A stretch of DNA of 64,000 bases, taken from NCBI GenBank assembly GCA_907165275.2, contig OU015666.1, forward strand, positions 7,222,001-7,286,000, given 5' to 3'. The translations under genes were made by a program, and so were the position numbers. The stretch is from Zygaena filipendulae (Eukaryota > Arthropoda > Insecta > Lepidoptera > Zygaenidae). Under the pieces are notes generated by a model. That model was not told the origin of the DNA. It was given only the letters and a program-made list of their open reading frames with translations, and made no database searches. Shown in pieces: positions 12,059 to 22,470 of the stretch (positions are counted from its first letter, which is position 1; the number at the start of each line of letters is the position of its first letter).

Positions 12059-12419
12059 CATCGTATTAATGAATTATCGTATCGTATCGTATTAATAAAA
12101 CTAGAAAGTAGTTTGCTCAGAATCAACTAGCAGATCGATCGTCCTATGTTTTAATATAGGTTATATTTTTTCACTTTATTAGCCCATGTCTAAATTATTT
12201 ATAATACAATATTTGGCGCGAACGCCGCCCGCAGCAAAAAACTTCGAACCGATAGGTGGTGCGGGCGTAGCGCTTGGAATTTCGTAGATAGGTCACCTGC
12301 AAACTAATGTTGAATAACTTTTAAAGTACTAATTTTTTCGACATAAAATATATTTTAATCATATTATATATTTTTTTAATGGGGTGTATCAGGTTTTCAG
12401 TTAATTCATCAACACGTTG
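12059..12419. mobile_element. MITE family B, copy 1
   Basis: Shares about 360 bp with 47190-47556, including GTAGTTTGCTCAGAAT, AGCCCATGTCTAAAT, CAATATTTGGCGCG, GCCGCCCGCAGCAAAAAA and AATGGGGTGTATCAGG. The right inverted repeat (TTAATTCATCAACACGTTG) is intact. The left one is disrupted by a small TCGTA expansion (about 12077-12095). TA dinucleotides flank both ends. Non-coding. Confidence 0.75.
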
Positions 12420-12463
12420 TATACACGTTGCCAGGAGTACCGAGAACCGCGGGGAACAGCTAG
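12420..12463 (+). repeat. Helitron 3'-end fragment
   Basis: ACACGTTGCCAGGAGTACCG is joined directly to AGAACCGCGGGGAACAGCTAG and a following T. The middle and the 5' part of the family are missing. The fragment abuts the MITE at 12059-12419. Confidence 0.6.
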
Positions 12464-14510
12464 TATGGTTATAAACCAGAGCGCATGTGTGAATTGACGG
12501 AGTTGGATGAAATGACAACCTATGTAACAGCTATTGTATACCACATGTTAAACTCTTATCTTACTTCTTACGAGATTGTATATATGTATTGTAGATTGTA
12601 TGAAATGCATTGTAACGAATTTCGAAAGTTTAAACTCCAAACCCTTTATCAGGATTGGTAGGTATATCAAGATATACGCCCATAAAGTATTATTTCAGCA
12701 CAAAAAACAATCTCACATTCTGTTTCAGTTTCAAAAAGTATCTTACATATTTACGAGTACTCAAAAGAACTTGTGATCACACCGCACAATGCGATAAGGA
12801 GTTTAAATTGAGTCATCGTAACACTTTTGTAGTTTATATACAAGCGTACTATAGCGCCCACGTACCGAGCGATGTGATCTCTAACCGACAATCGGATATC
12901 AAACGACACTAACCCGATAGGGAGGGTTTTATCCATCCTCCGTTATCTGAGGGCAGCCTCTTTGATCCGCGTGGCTCGCTTTTGAAGTAGCGCGCGCCCT
13001 TTGTTGTGCCGTCGCCGCCGCGCCGCCCGCCTTGTCCCGCTGTACCTGTCGACAAATAGTTACCTTGTTACAGCGTTGAGAACACTATACTATTAGTAGT
13101 CTAATTACAACAAAAAAAAATTGTAAAATTAGTATTCTAATTACAAAAAGACTTTTTAAACTCTTCGTCTATTTTGAAAAATTTTATGGGTTTAAATCGT
13201 AAATCAATTTTAAAAACTATTTCGTGCAAATTGAAATGCGTGAAAGTACCTATTTGCTTTGGGAATTCTCAATATACGTCCAGAGTAAAATTCAGCAATT
13301 TCAGTGAGATGCGTGTTGAAATGAAAAAACAACAAAATAGGCTACTAATTTTGTAAGTCAGATGAATTCAGCAAAAATATTCTTCATTTGTACATGTATA
13401 GTTAATACACTATTGACCACATTTTTGTTGAACTGAAAGATTTTGTTGAAAATTAAACCATTTTAGAAGAAAAACATGTATACGATTTTACTCATAATCA
13501 CGATTCACGTGCAAAAAACTGTATAAATGAAACTCAGCATGCAGAAAGAACGTTAAAACACGCTTGAAGTTAAGCTGGGATTCAAAGCGATTTAAAGCTT
13601 AGCGCAGACTAGGCGAGTAAAAAGTGAGCAAGCTCATAAATATGAACGACAATTAGATAGTCTGGCGCCCACCTGTTGGGCGGAAGTTGGAAGTTGGAAC
13701 ACACTGCGGCGGACACAACCTTTGCTGATTTTTCTCACTTAGTATTTACTTTCCCAACGGTTCACAAATCAACTTACAATTTCAAATGCGGCTTATAAAA
13801 TTAAAATCTTTTATATTTATCTATTCATCTTGCAATAAAATCAAATTCATTTTAATTGTACCGATTATTTTGAAATGTTGAGTTAAATTATTACATAATA
13901 TAGTCTCAATATTTTTGTCTTTAATTAGTATGTAGTTAAAATAAAAAGATATTTAAATTAATAAATTTCAGTGTAAAATTGTAATAGCCGTATTAGGTAT
14001 TGTACGGTTAATATGTGTGTATATGAGTGTATTCACTTATATGAATACATATAGTAGTATACTGTAGTAAGAATATTTTCTGATGATATTAGTATTCAAA
14101 ATTAGTTTTAACTCCTCAATATAGATATTCCACATAATGTGTCACATGCTCCAGTTCTAGTGGACTATTTATATGTAAATGTTACAAGGAATCGTGACTT
14201 TATTCAGCCTCCCATTCAACCGTAAATCGAGTAAAACCTTATGACAAAGCAAATAGAGTTTAAAATTACTTACATGCACGCATTTGCAGTTCTATTTTAT
14301 AAACCTATGTAGGCCCATGTGTATGTAGCCATAATATTAACTAGTAATTTCAGTAGGTACATATTCATATTGTTACACGTTTACTACATTTTGATTTTCA
14401 ACCAGAAACAATGCCTGTATAGAGAAATAAATGCATAAAGATGTGGAATGATATGGTTAGAGAGTAACATTTAGCAGTATTATAAATCTCGAGTTTTCTC
14501 TTAGCTTTAA
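12464..14510. other. AT-rich stretch with one GC-rich block
   Basis: A GC-rich block lies at about 12955-13050 (GCGCGCGCCC, GCCGTCGCCGCCGCGCC). Otherwise AT-rich with no recognised gene or repeat. Short frames appear random. Confidence 0.4.
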
Positions 14511-14768
14511 TCTATGTGTATATTGTATAAAAATGAACCCCTATTTTTTATGTCATAGGGGGGAAACGGACAGGTGACACTTCCCTATTTCCCTTTATCA
14601 CGGCATCACGCGTTAACGGCTGGACCAATTTCGTTAATTCTTTTTTTGTGTTTGGTATTGCAAGGCATGCATATTAGCTGTTGACATATGAAGTAAGTTA
14701 GGCTACTTTGGAGTTCCTGCAGGAATTCAGAAACACACGCAGGTGAAAAGAGTGCGGGGCACAGCTAG
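14511..14768 (+). mobile_element. Non-autonomous Helitron, CCCTATTTCCC subfamily
   Basis: Starts TCTATGTGTATATTGTATAA after an A and ends GGGGCACAGCTAG. It carries TTCCCTATTTCCCTTTATCA and CGCGTTAACGGCTGGACCAA, shared with the copies at 37058-37230 and 39290-39463. Confidence 0.75.
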
Positions 14769-15870
14769 TAAAAGAAAATAACAATAATGCACGGAGGGAC
14801 ATTATCACACAACGCCATCTGATTCCAAACTAAGCTCTTGGGTGGGTATGTAAAAAGATAGGTAGGTATTTAATAAAAATCTTCTATAAACTTCGGATTT
14901 TTGTTGACTCGTATACCTATATAAAATGTTCTAAAGTCTAAGTCTAATAATGTATATGAATATCTACATAATTTATCCGTTGTTTCTCCGTGCTAAAACG
15001 CTGCAATCCTTTACTCTAATAAAGATTATATGCTATAGTAGCCCTCGATCCCCATGTAATATATATGAAGAAGTTTTCAGTTTACGGATACAGGGCTGAT
15101 GAGAAAGAAGGGGATATCTCTTTTTTCACCCTAATGCATAAAGCTTTACCAAGCATAAATGCAGCAAGCTTTACCACTAATGCATAAAGGTGCTCTTAAA
15201 AACTTTAAGACAACACACGAGTGGAGCCGTAGGCAAACGTAAATAGCAGCAAAAACGTAACTAACTGTAAAATGTGTATACCTATATATATATAGGTATA
15301 GTCCCGGGAGAATAATCCAAAAATCCGCTCCACAGCGCAATCAGTTCGATTACTATAAAACGTTTTCAATACAGCATTGACCACTGCTGTTACAAACAAA
15401 ATGACAGCGTAAATAAATTTTACTTTTACTGTACCTACTGTTCATCCACTTGCAGCACACGGCAACCGATCGTCGATGCATTTGTATAAAATGCATTCGC
15501 GACATTTATAGTTTTAAAAGTAATATATGACAAGCAACAGTATGCCTGAATATGTTCGCCATCGAAAGTAACAAACAGTTGCTCTCTGGTTCCATTTATA
15601 AACGAGATTTTTTCGACTACGAAACTAGTAATAAATTCTCACAAGTTTATTTTTAGCAAATAATGAAAGTTCTCTTAAATAACTAAGGTCATAAATTACT
15701 ATATTTGAACCGGGTTATATTCCCCTAATATCGACTAGAACACATCTCCCAAGAATCACTTTATGAAATATCTATTAAACATTATAATATAATTACCCAT
15801 TGAGTCCTAAAATAATAAATTCCTTTCAACTTCACCATATCTGTTTTTGTGTGCGTGTCTGGGCAATTGT
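14769..15870. other. AT-rich stretch, nothing recognised
   Basis: No gene recognised. It includes a perfect 24-bp palindrome at 15277-15300 (arms TATACCTATATA) and short direct repeats of CTAATGCATAAAG near 15131 and 15176. Confidence 0.45.
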
Positions 15871-15877
15871 TTCAAAT

Positions 15878-16020
15878 CAAATCAAATATGCTTTATTGCC
15901 CCAGAAGAGAAAATAAAAACTAAGCCAGATAAAAAGTAAATACAGAGCAAAAGGCGGCCTTATTGCTAGAGGCAATCTTTTCAAGGCAACCTTAAGGTGA
16001 TAGAGAGCTGTAAATAGAAA
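15878..16020 (-). repeat. LINE 3'-end fragment
   Basis: On the minus strand it reads CCTCTAGCAATAAGGCCGCC, then a tail ending GCAATAAAGCATATTTGATT. This is the usual 3' end of a common insect LINE. A related copy lies at 32146-32280. No coding sequence remains. Confidence 0.6.
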
Positions 16021-16105
16021 CTAGAAGCGGGTGCTGGGTGCACAACGTAATACCTAGCTATATACTATATAAGGATTGTATAAGGATTGGGCAATTGTTT
16101 CAAAG

Positions 16106-16665
16106 TATTTATTTATTTATTTAGGCTCACCAACAACTGCTCATACCATTACAAATTACAATGTTATTATATTTTTAACATTAATTAAAATAATTAAGTA
16201 CAACAGTTACTTATAGGTAAGCTCAGCATGCACTACACATTCTGTGACTAAAAAAGAATATGTAAAAAAAAGGAAACTTAAAGAAATCATATAAATGTAC
16301 CAAAATTTAAATTAGGTAAGTACTAAAGCTTTGACTGAAATTATCAGTCGTCGTTTATTCGATGTCAGATAAGTACGCTCCTATAAAACTTACCAGGACC
16401 ATCAACATTAATATCGACAAATTCGCTACAGCTGTTCAAGAGCTTACATAGTCTTGGGACAGGAGAGCTTGAACCAAGAAGTGTTCTACGCAGTGGAGGA
16501 GATAAGGGCGTTATTCTGCTACGAGAGAATCTAGAAGGGACACGGAAATTAAACTGACAACAAGTTTGAGCAGTCTATCCTGTTCCTGAGGACCTTGTAC
16601 AAAAACATTGCGTCGATCAGATCTCTACGCAAAGCCAAGGACTTCATTTTAAAATATCTCAGTCT
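16106..16665 (-). pseudogene. LINE ORF2 C-terminal remnant and 3' UTR
   Basis: On the minus strand, 16640-16420 encodes a run that includes LRRDLIDAMFLYKVLRNRID, LLSV, then after a one-base frameshift NFRVPSRFSRSRITPLSPPL and RRTLLGSSSPVPRLCKLLNS. This pattern (hydrophobic LYK, then FRVPSRF, then the RT/G/SP/R/C/LN series) is the usual C terminus of insect LINE ORF2 downstream of reverse transcriptase. The plus-strand TTTATTTATTTATTT at 16108 corresponds to the 3' tail. It is 5'-truncated and dead. I cannot assign a clade. Confidence 0.7.
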
Positions 16666-16679
16666 ACAGTTATTAAATA

Positions 16680-18125
16680 TTTTTTTTTCACACAGCAATC
16701 CTCCCATTATCCATTAGAAAATAAAGCTTTCACCATTTGACCGGCTACAGTCTGTCCCGAGGCGTGCGGTCGCTACAACACAGAAATTAATTTTAAAATA
16801 CACCGAAAGAAATTAACTTTCATCTCGTGACTGTTGCAAGGTGAAAGTTTCAAACGAGAGACCACTCGGGACGGCTTAAAAATAATGAAAAGTACCTACA
16901 TAAAACAGTCGAAAATCGGGGAGAATTTCATATCACAACGTAGCTTTGGCATTTATTTTGCTGTTATATTGATATTTCTACCTTTTGAAATTTGATTGTA
17001 AAACATACCATTACAAGTAGGCACTCATAAATCATCAGCTGTGTTTTATGCTTATGTTTTGTGCACAATTAAGTATACACAAATAATATACATTGTTTTA
17101 TGAAGAATCAATATGGATGCGGATGCCATTGAGGGAAACATTCGGTTGTTGGTGATAATTTTATTGAAAGTAATCTGTGTATCTCTCCGGACCACAAATT
17201 CACGGGAAATAAGCAGAGAAATGTTGTATTTAAGAATTTGCTCAAAAAATTTTATGTAGGTATTTAAGAATTTGTAACATGTGTAAATTTTGGTTCGCGA
17301 AATTAATACAATTTTATTTTATTTAGCTACAAAAATGTATATTTTAACATTCGGGGATGAGAAATAAAGTTTTTATAAAAAATACCAGAATTTTTGTTTT
17401 ATTTTAAAGACAAAATTGCATGGTACTTGAAGTTTCATTAAATATAGTTTAAACGATAACAGCGGGAATTAATACTTAAGTAATTTATGTTTCTTATAGA
17501 TGAAATAAAATCTATTCATTTGAAGCCTTCATAGCGATATAATATCATAACAATAGATTTCCCTGTTAAAATGTTAACGTCGTTTCTTTTCTCTCGCAAT
17601 ACAAAAACGAGTAATGGTTATGGTTTATTAAAATAGAAAAACTTTACTGAGCGTGCTTAAAGCATTATTATTTGTAGTACCTACGGCGGTATCTTATTTT
17701 AAACGTTTTAATTTAAGCGAGCGTTCCAAGCAGCCTCCCCGCGGAGCTCTTTAGCAGTCTGAGACATTACAGACTAATTTTTATGTGCCTTTTTACAAGG
17801 AGCCAGGATAATCGAACTGCCAATCTAGACGTCGAACAAAGAACCTACCGGATCATGTGCATCTATGAGAGAACTTTAATAAATCAGTTTTATCAGAGCT
17901 ATTACTTCACAGACTTTTAAAGAGCGGATATAGAGTTTTATAGGATATCAATTTATTATTTTTTGTCATAACCTGGATAGTTTGAAGGCATTGGAAATGT
18001 TGTAAACAATAGTTTATAATTTTAATGGAACATTCAATTCCATTAGTGATGGAGGCTCATGTTCTTAGATAACGACAGAATAAAAATTAAGTCTGGAAAG
18101 AAACCTGTAGGTAGTTACTATATAT
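16680..18125. other. AT-rich stretch, nothing recognised
   Basis: One mixed-composition block at about 16740-16880 (CCCGAGGCGTGCGGTCGC; CGAGAGACCACTCGGGACGG) could be conserved non-coding DNA, but this is not shown by the sequence alone. No gene recognised. Confidence 0.4.
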
Positions 18126-18129
18126 CTTT

Positions 18130-18420
18130 ACTATGTATGATATTATAAAGAGAAAATCTGTTTTGGTTTTGTTTGTAGGAAGTAATATCTGGACTTGCTG
18201 AACTAAGCTACATAGCCTGTTAGCAACACAGGATACGTAGGATATTTTTTATCCAGGAATAGCCAGTTTCCGAGAGAGTCCCAAAATTCATATGGGTTGA
18301 AACCGCGGCGAACATCTATTTTGTGTATAGTAAAAGGTCTTAAAATAGGTCATATCATACTTCTCATCCCGAGAGTTCCCCAAAGAATTGGAGCAGGTGA
18401 AACAAGGGGGGAACAGTAAC
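18130..18420 (+). repeat. Two decayed Helitron-like fragments
   Basis: The first (to about 18320) has TGATATTATAAAGAGAAAAT, TTTTATCCAGGAATAGC and GGTTGAAACCGCGGCGAACA. The second (about 18360-18420) keeps only ATCCCGAGAGTTCC and GGTGAAACAAGGGGGGAACA. Neither retains a clean CTAG end. Confidence 0.5.
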
Positions 18421-18789
18421 ATACATATATGTTCCGTTTTAGTAGTTTTCGGTGTAGCCTAAAGCTGTTGGGCTGCCGTGCTGATTTTCAGCTGAAACAC
18501 GGCAGTGTGAGCGGGGATGAAACGTATTTTATTCGGTTGCCACAATAGGTGTCACCTATTCAGGCACAATGAAGAATTCCCGAGGTCAACAAAGCAAAGA
18601 TCCCATACAAGTAAAACATAAGTGAAGGAAAGTCATACAACATAGAACTCGAAGTCACTTCGAATACCTACACGTTAAGTTTCAGGGGAATTGTTCGATA
18701 AAGGCAATATTTTATATACCTAAATACAACCTCTAATTTAATATTCTACTGAACCTGGTACTATTCACTCGTATAATTATGCATTCTAA

Positions 18790-19021
18790 CCGCCGCACTC
18801 AGAGTCCACTTTAATGATTACTTAGTTAAGTATAGATTTTTAAAACTAAACTGCCGCTATCAGAAAAGTTTAATAAATTAATGTTAATTGGCATTTAACT
18901 AATTAAGTTACATCTCATTAAATGCCAATTAACATTAATTTACTGAACGTCTCTGATTGCGGCAGTTTTAAAAATCTATACTTAACTAAATAATCATTAA
19001 AGTCGACTCTGAGTGCGGCCG
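18790..19021. mobile_element. Palindromic MITE with TAA target duplication (Harbinger-like)
   Basis: A 232-bp near-perfect inverted repeat. The arms begin CCGCCGCACTCAGAGTC (left) and CGGCCGCACTCAGAGTC (right, reverse complement) and stay paired through TTAAGTATAGATTTTTAAAA to a centre with AATTAACATTAAT and ATTAATGTTAATT. It is flanked on both sides by TAA (18787-18789, 19022-19024). A three-base TWA duplication with GC-rich termini is typical of PIF/Harbinger-derived MITEs. No coding capacity. Confidence 0.8.
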
Positions 19022-20468
19022 TAAGACCTATAAATTCCTTATCTTAAAACATAGTTATGCTTTTTTTTTCTAAATATAAAAACTATAGTAACAGTATCAT
19101 ACTACACAGTACACTGTATTACGAATTGATGTATAGTTTTTTTTTGTTGCAATAATTCATATTAAATCTTATTATAATAATTTTCGTGTTCAACGCGGCC
19201 GCAGGTGCCCCGAGCCGAGCTCCGCCTGCATCTGGCGGGCGACAGGTAATTAAAATGCTAATGAACTGTGACGGGACTGGCTCGCGTGCGCAGCCTCGCC
19301 TCGCCTTCTACTACTCGACGAGTGTAATTTACACAACCCTATCGTGGCTCATTGTTGTGTTTGAACTAAACTTTGCTGTTTGCCTTTTGAGTTTCGTAAT
19401 TAAAAGCACTGAGGTTCACTCTTTTTAGTCTAAAAGACCTGCTTGAATTATTTAGTTTGAATAAAATGTTGATATTAATAACAAAATCTTTTAACATTAT
19501 TTATATTAGAAAGAAAATTAGTGGGAAACCAATAGTGACGTTCTTTCAGCAAGCATGTGAGGTATGGGGTTGTGTTTGAGTGCAGCCAATGACCGCTTGT
19601 GCAGTCACGGTTTTTTCTTTGAGTGTAACTTTTGCATTCCCATATTTGGTAAAGATCTGATGATCTGAAGTTGTTTTTAATAACTTACAAATTAGATTAC
19701 GTTTAAATGATAATATGATAATTGTTAATAATCCGTGGCACAAATTTTCTTCCAATAAGTATAAAGATTACTCCAGCAAAAGATTTTTATAACAATCAAA
19801 ATTGAGAACATACAAAAAAACTAGGCAAACAGAAAACTTTCCTTTTTAAAAATTCGAATTGAATTAGCAGAAACTGATTGATATTGAGTCTAAACCCTTA
19901 ACATTTTACACTACAAACACAATAATTATCGAAAATTAAACACGTTGTATGGAAAATCGGAGCTGGTTACGTTACGTTTTTCAAAAATTAAATTTAAAAA
20001 GAGTCTGGGACTAGCGATTTACTATGAAACCAACAATAATTTCAAATTGAATTGATCCCGATAACCCTTCCCGTGACGCCCGCGTCGCGACTAGCGCACA
20101 CATCAAAGAGAGCCGCGAGGAGGGTTACACCGAAGTAATTCCGAGACAACTTTAAATGAATTCCTTATTTACGCGCACACTAGTACCGAACACGAAGAGA
20201 AAGTGGCTTGTGAATTACACAGCTATCAACAAATTAAACCCATTCATAAGGTCTCAGCCCTCTATCGGCTTACCTACTCGTCTTTTAGACATCACCAGCA
20301 TCAGAGAATCTTATTTAACGCCGTACGAACATGTAATTAAGGAGTGGAAGATTATTTTGTGGTTACGATTATTTAATGAAAGCGAATTTTTTATCCACAA
20401 TCAAGATTTCGAAATATGTTTTATTCCACTGGCGTTGCGATTACATATTATAAGCTTTTAATTCATGT
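19022..20468. other. Stretch with GC-rich blocks, no gene recognised
   Basis: GC-rich blocks lie at about 19190-19310 and 20060-20130. A 101-residue open frame at 20156-20461 ends just before the LINE target site; it has no recognisable domain and I do not call it a gene. Confidence 0.4.
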
Positions 20469-20482
20469 AACTATAAAAAGTT
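20469..20482 (+). repeat. Target-site duplication, left copy
   Basis: AACTATAAAAAGTT, repeated exactly at 22457-22470 on the other side of the LINE. Twelve bases are unambiguous; the first AA merges with the poly(A) tail in the right copy. Confidence 0.9.
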
Positions 20483-20756
20483 TTTATACGTCACCGTGAT
20501 TCTGACGTGACAAGGTCGTTTTGCTTTGCTCCTGTTTGATTATATTTTTATGTGTGATAGTTGTATAATTTTGCGTTAATGGGTGTGAAATTGAGGATTT
20601 ATTATATCTATGGACATAATTGTGTTATTTTTGTGGCTAAAGTTAAGTGATATAGATACATTTTCATAATATAAAATAATTAAAATTTTATCATATTTTA
20701 ACTGACATTGACATTTGATATTTATTTCTTCTTAAAAAGTTTTCTTCCTAAAAGTG

Positions 20757-22277
20757 ATGGAAAGCGGTTGCGATGATGAGGACGGTAGCAGCCGTCATTC
20801 TAGTGTCGTGACTTTGCGTGCTTTGGTACATAATAATGATATTTCTGATTTGGATTGGGATGAAAATGATAGTTCGTTGAGAAATTCCTATAAAAGGGCT
20901 AGGAACGAGTCTAGTCCAGATGATGATATAGAGGACGGCAATTTTACTAAGGTTGATAAGCGAGGTAAGAAGGCTAAAATTATGACCCCACCATCTGGAC
21001 ACCCTCAAGCTCTAGGAAAGACATATCCGATTGATTCAGAATATGTAGAGGTGTCCATTACTGCAAAAGAGATCCTTCCAAAACAGATTGCTCTTGCGAA
21101 ACTTTTGCATAACGAGAAAATTCCAGATATTGTAAAGGTAGTTTACAAAAGTCCTTTTAAAATTTTAATAAGGTTTAAAACCAATGATTCTGCGGATAGA
21201 ATGTTGTCGTGTGAAGCTTTTAGAAAAAAAGGTTGGATGTGTAAGAAAACAAATGAAGTAAACGTTTCTTATGGTTTAGTCAAAGACGTGGACCTCGATT
21301 TGGATGATGAGAATATTAAGAATATCTTAGAATGTGATTTGGAGATTTTGTCTGTCAAGCGTTTGAGCAGAAGGGATGTTGAAGGCAAATGGATTAAGAG
21401 TGGAAGTATTCGCATATGTTTTAAAGGTCCTGTTATACCTCCATATGTTTATACATATGGCATACGAATGAAGGTATTACCGTTTAATTTTCCCGTCACT
21501 CAATGTTCAAATTGTTGGAGATTTGGACATATTAAAGCTTTTTGTCCAATTAAGAAACATATATGTCCGAAATGTGGCGGCGAACATGAAAATTGCGAGA
21601 CAGTTCAATTTAAATGTATAAATTGTAAAGGAGATCATATGTCTATGATTAAGAGCAAGTGTCCTGCATTTTTACGTGAAAAAGAAATAAGAGATGTGAT
21701 GAGTAAGCATAATTGCACATATAAAATGGCTCTAGCTAAAATTAGAGAGAGTAAAAATGCTGTGGTGAGTCCGAATTTATTCACTATTGACGAATCAGTT
21801 AAGGCCAATACAATTGCAGCGAGAAGTTATTCAGATGTGGTCAAAAATAATTTATGGTTGAATGAGTGTTCGAATAGCGAGGAAGATAAGTGTGAAGATA
21901 GAATGTCACCAATTTTGAATTCACACAAAGTTTCAGTGCTTACGAAGAAACCAAAAAGTAAGTTCAAAACTATAAAGAGTAAACGAAAGAAGGCTGGTCG
22001 TGAAATTCAGGAGGAGGTTACATCTGAATTTTTACAGAAAAATAAGGACGAGTTTGTGAGTAAGTCGGCTGGAAATAAATCTTCAAAAATTGAAAATTTT
22101 AGTTTCAGGAAGTTGTTGGGCAAACTGAAAGAAGTTTTCATTTCGAATAACGATATTGGGGACAAATTTACATTTATTTTGAAATACGTGGTTTCGGAAA
22201 TAAAGATTTTTATCATGAGTTTTTTGAACATGGATGTTTTGATGGAGGTACTTGGATACATTAAGGATGGCTCGTAA
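20757..22277 (+). CDS. LINE ORF1 protein, Gag-like with three zinc knuckles
   Basis: ORF1 proteins of jockey/I-type LINEs bind element RNA and escort the ribonucleoprotein to the target. This one has 506 residues from the ATG at 20757 (a GTG precedes it). The N-terminal part (about 1-80) is acidic and Ser/Lys-rich with a basic stretch near KVDKRGKKAK. The middle (about 90-240) looks like the usual RRM-like/PRE region. Three knuckles follow: CSNCWRFGHIKAFC (about 250-263), CPKCGGEHENC (about 270-280) and a third with C-x2-C-x3-H-x7-C (about 287-302), then CPAFLREKEIRDVMSKHNC, a motif I know from this protein family. The tail is Lys/Ser-rich and ends with a hydrophobic segment, YIKDGS. Its last 11 bases overlap ORF2. 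The clade within jockey/I/LOA is uncertain. Confidence 0.88.
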   Translation: MESGCDDEDGSSRHSSVVTLRALVHNNDISDLDWDENDSSLRNSYKRARNESSPDDDIEDGNFTKVDKRGKKAKIMTPPSGHPQALGKTYPIDSEYVEVSITAKEILPKQIALAKLLHNEKIPDIVKVVYKSPFKILIRFKTNDSADRMLSCEAFRKKGWMCKKTNEVNVSYGLVKDVDLDLDDENIKNILECDLEILSVKRLSRRDVEGKWIKSGSIRICFKGPVIPPYVYTYGIRMKVLPFNFPVTQCSNCWRFGHIKAFCPIKKHICPKCGGEHENCETVQFKCINCKGDHMSMIKSKCPAFLREKEIRDVMSKHNCTYKMALAKIRESKNAVVSPNLFTIDESVKANTIAARSYSDVVKNNLWLNECSNSEEDKCEDRMSPILNSHKVSVLTKKPKSKFKTIKSKRKKAGREIQEEVTSEFLQKNKDEFVSKSAGNKSSKIENFSFRKLLGKLKEVFISNNDIGDKFTFILKYVVSEIKIFIMSFLNMDVLMEVLGYIKDGS

Positions 22278-22368
22278 TTTTAATAAGCAAACTAGAATAA
22301 CGAATATTTTACAGTGGAATGCAAATAGCTTATGTCCTAAAATTAATGAATTTCAATTATTGTATTAG
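22267..22368 (+). pseudogene. ORF2 start, truncated after 33 codons
   Basis: Starts at an ATG inside the end of ORF1, in another frame. It reads through TNILQWNANSLCPKINEFQL, the signature opening of the APE-type endonuclease domain in ORF2 of jockey/I-group LINEs, and stops at TAG. The rest of the endonuclease and the whole reverse transcriptase are missing; the element's 3' end follows at once. Confidence 0.85.
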
Positions 22369-22456
22369 TAGTTTTATATTAAAAATGTAACACATTACGA
22401 GGCTGGCTTGGCGCATGAGCGTAAAAAGCCTCACTAAAATAAATGATTTAAAAAAA

Positions 22457-22470
22457 AACTATAAAAAGTT
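22457..22470 (+). repeat. Target-site duplication, right copy
   Basis: AACTATAAAAAGTT follows the A-rich tail and matches 20469-20482 exactly. Confidence 0.9.

Larger units (their letters stand above)
20483..22456 (+). mobile_element. Gag-only non-LTR retrotransposon (LINE lacking most of ORF2)
   Basis: An insertion of about 1.97 kb bounded by exact 14-bp target-site duplications. Layout: a 5' UTR of about 270 bases, intact ORF1 (20757-22277), the first 33 codons of ORF2 (22267-22368), then without further coding sequence a short GC-richer 3' end (GAGGCTGGCTTGGCGC ... AAGCCTCACTAAAATAAATG) and an A-rich tail. The paired duplications show that it inserted as this short form, or was deleted internally afterwards without touching the ends. 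ORF1 has no stops, so the copy is young or its Gag is maintained. Confidence 0.85.

Noticed and set aside
20156..20461. 101-codon frame next to the LINE
   Set aside because: Ends just before the LINE target site and contains no known domain; could be chance. Not called as a gene.
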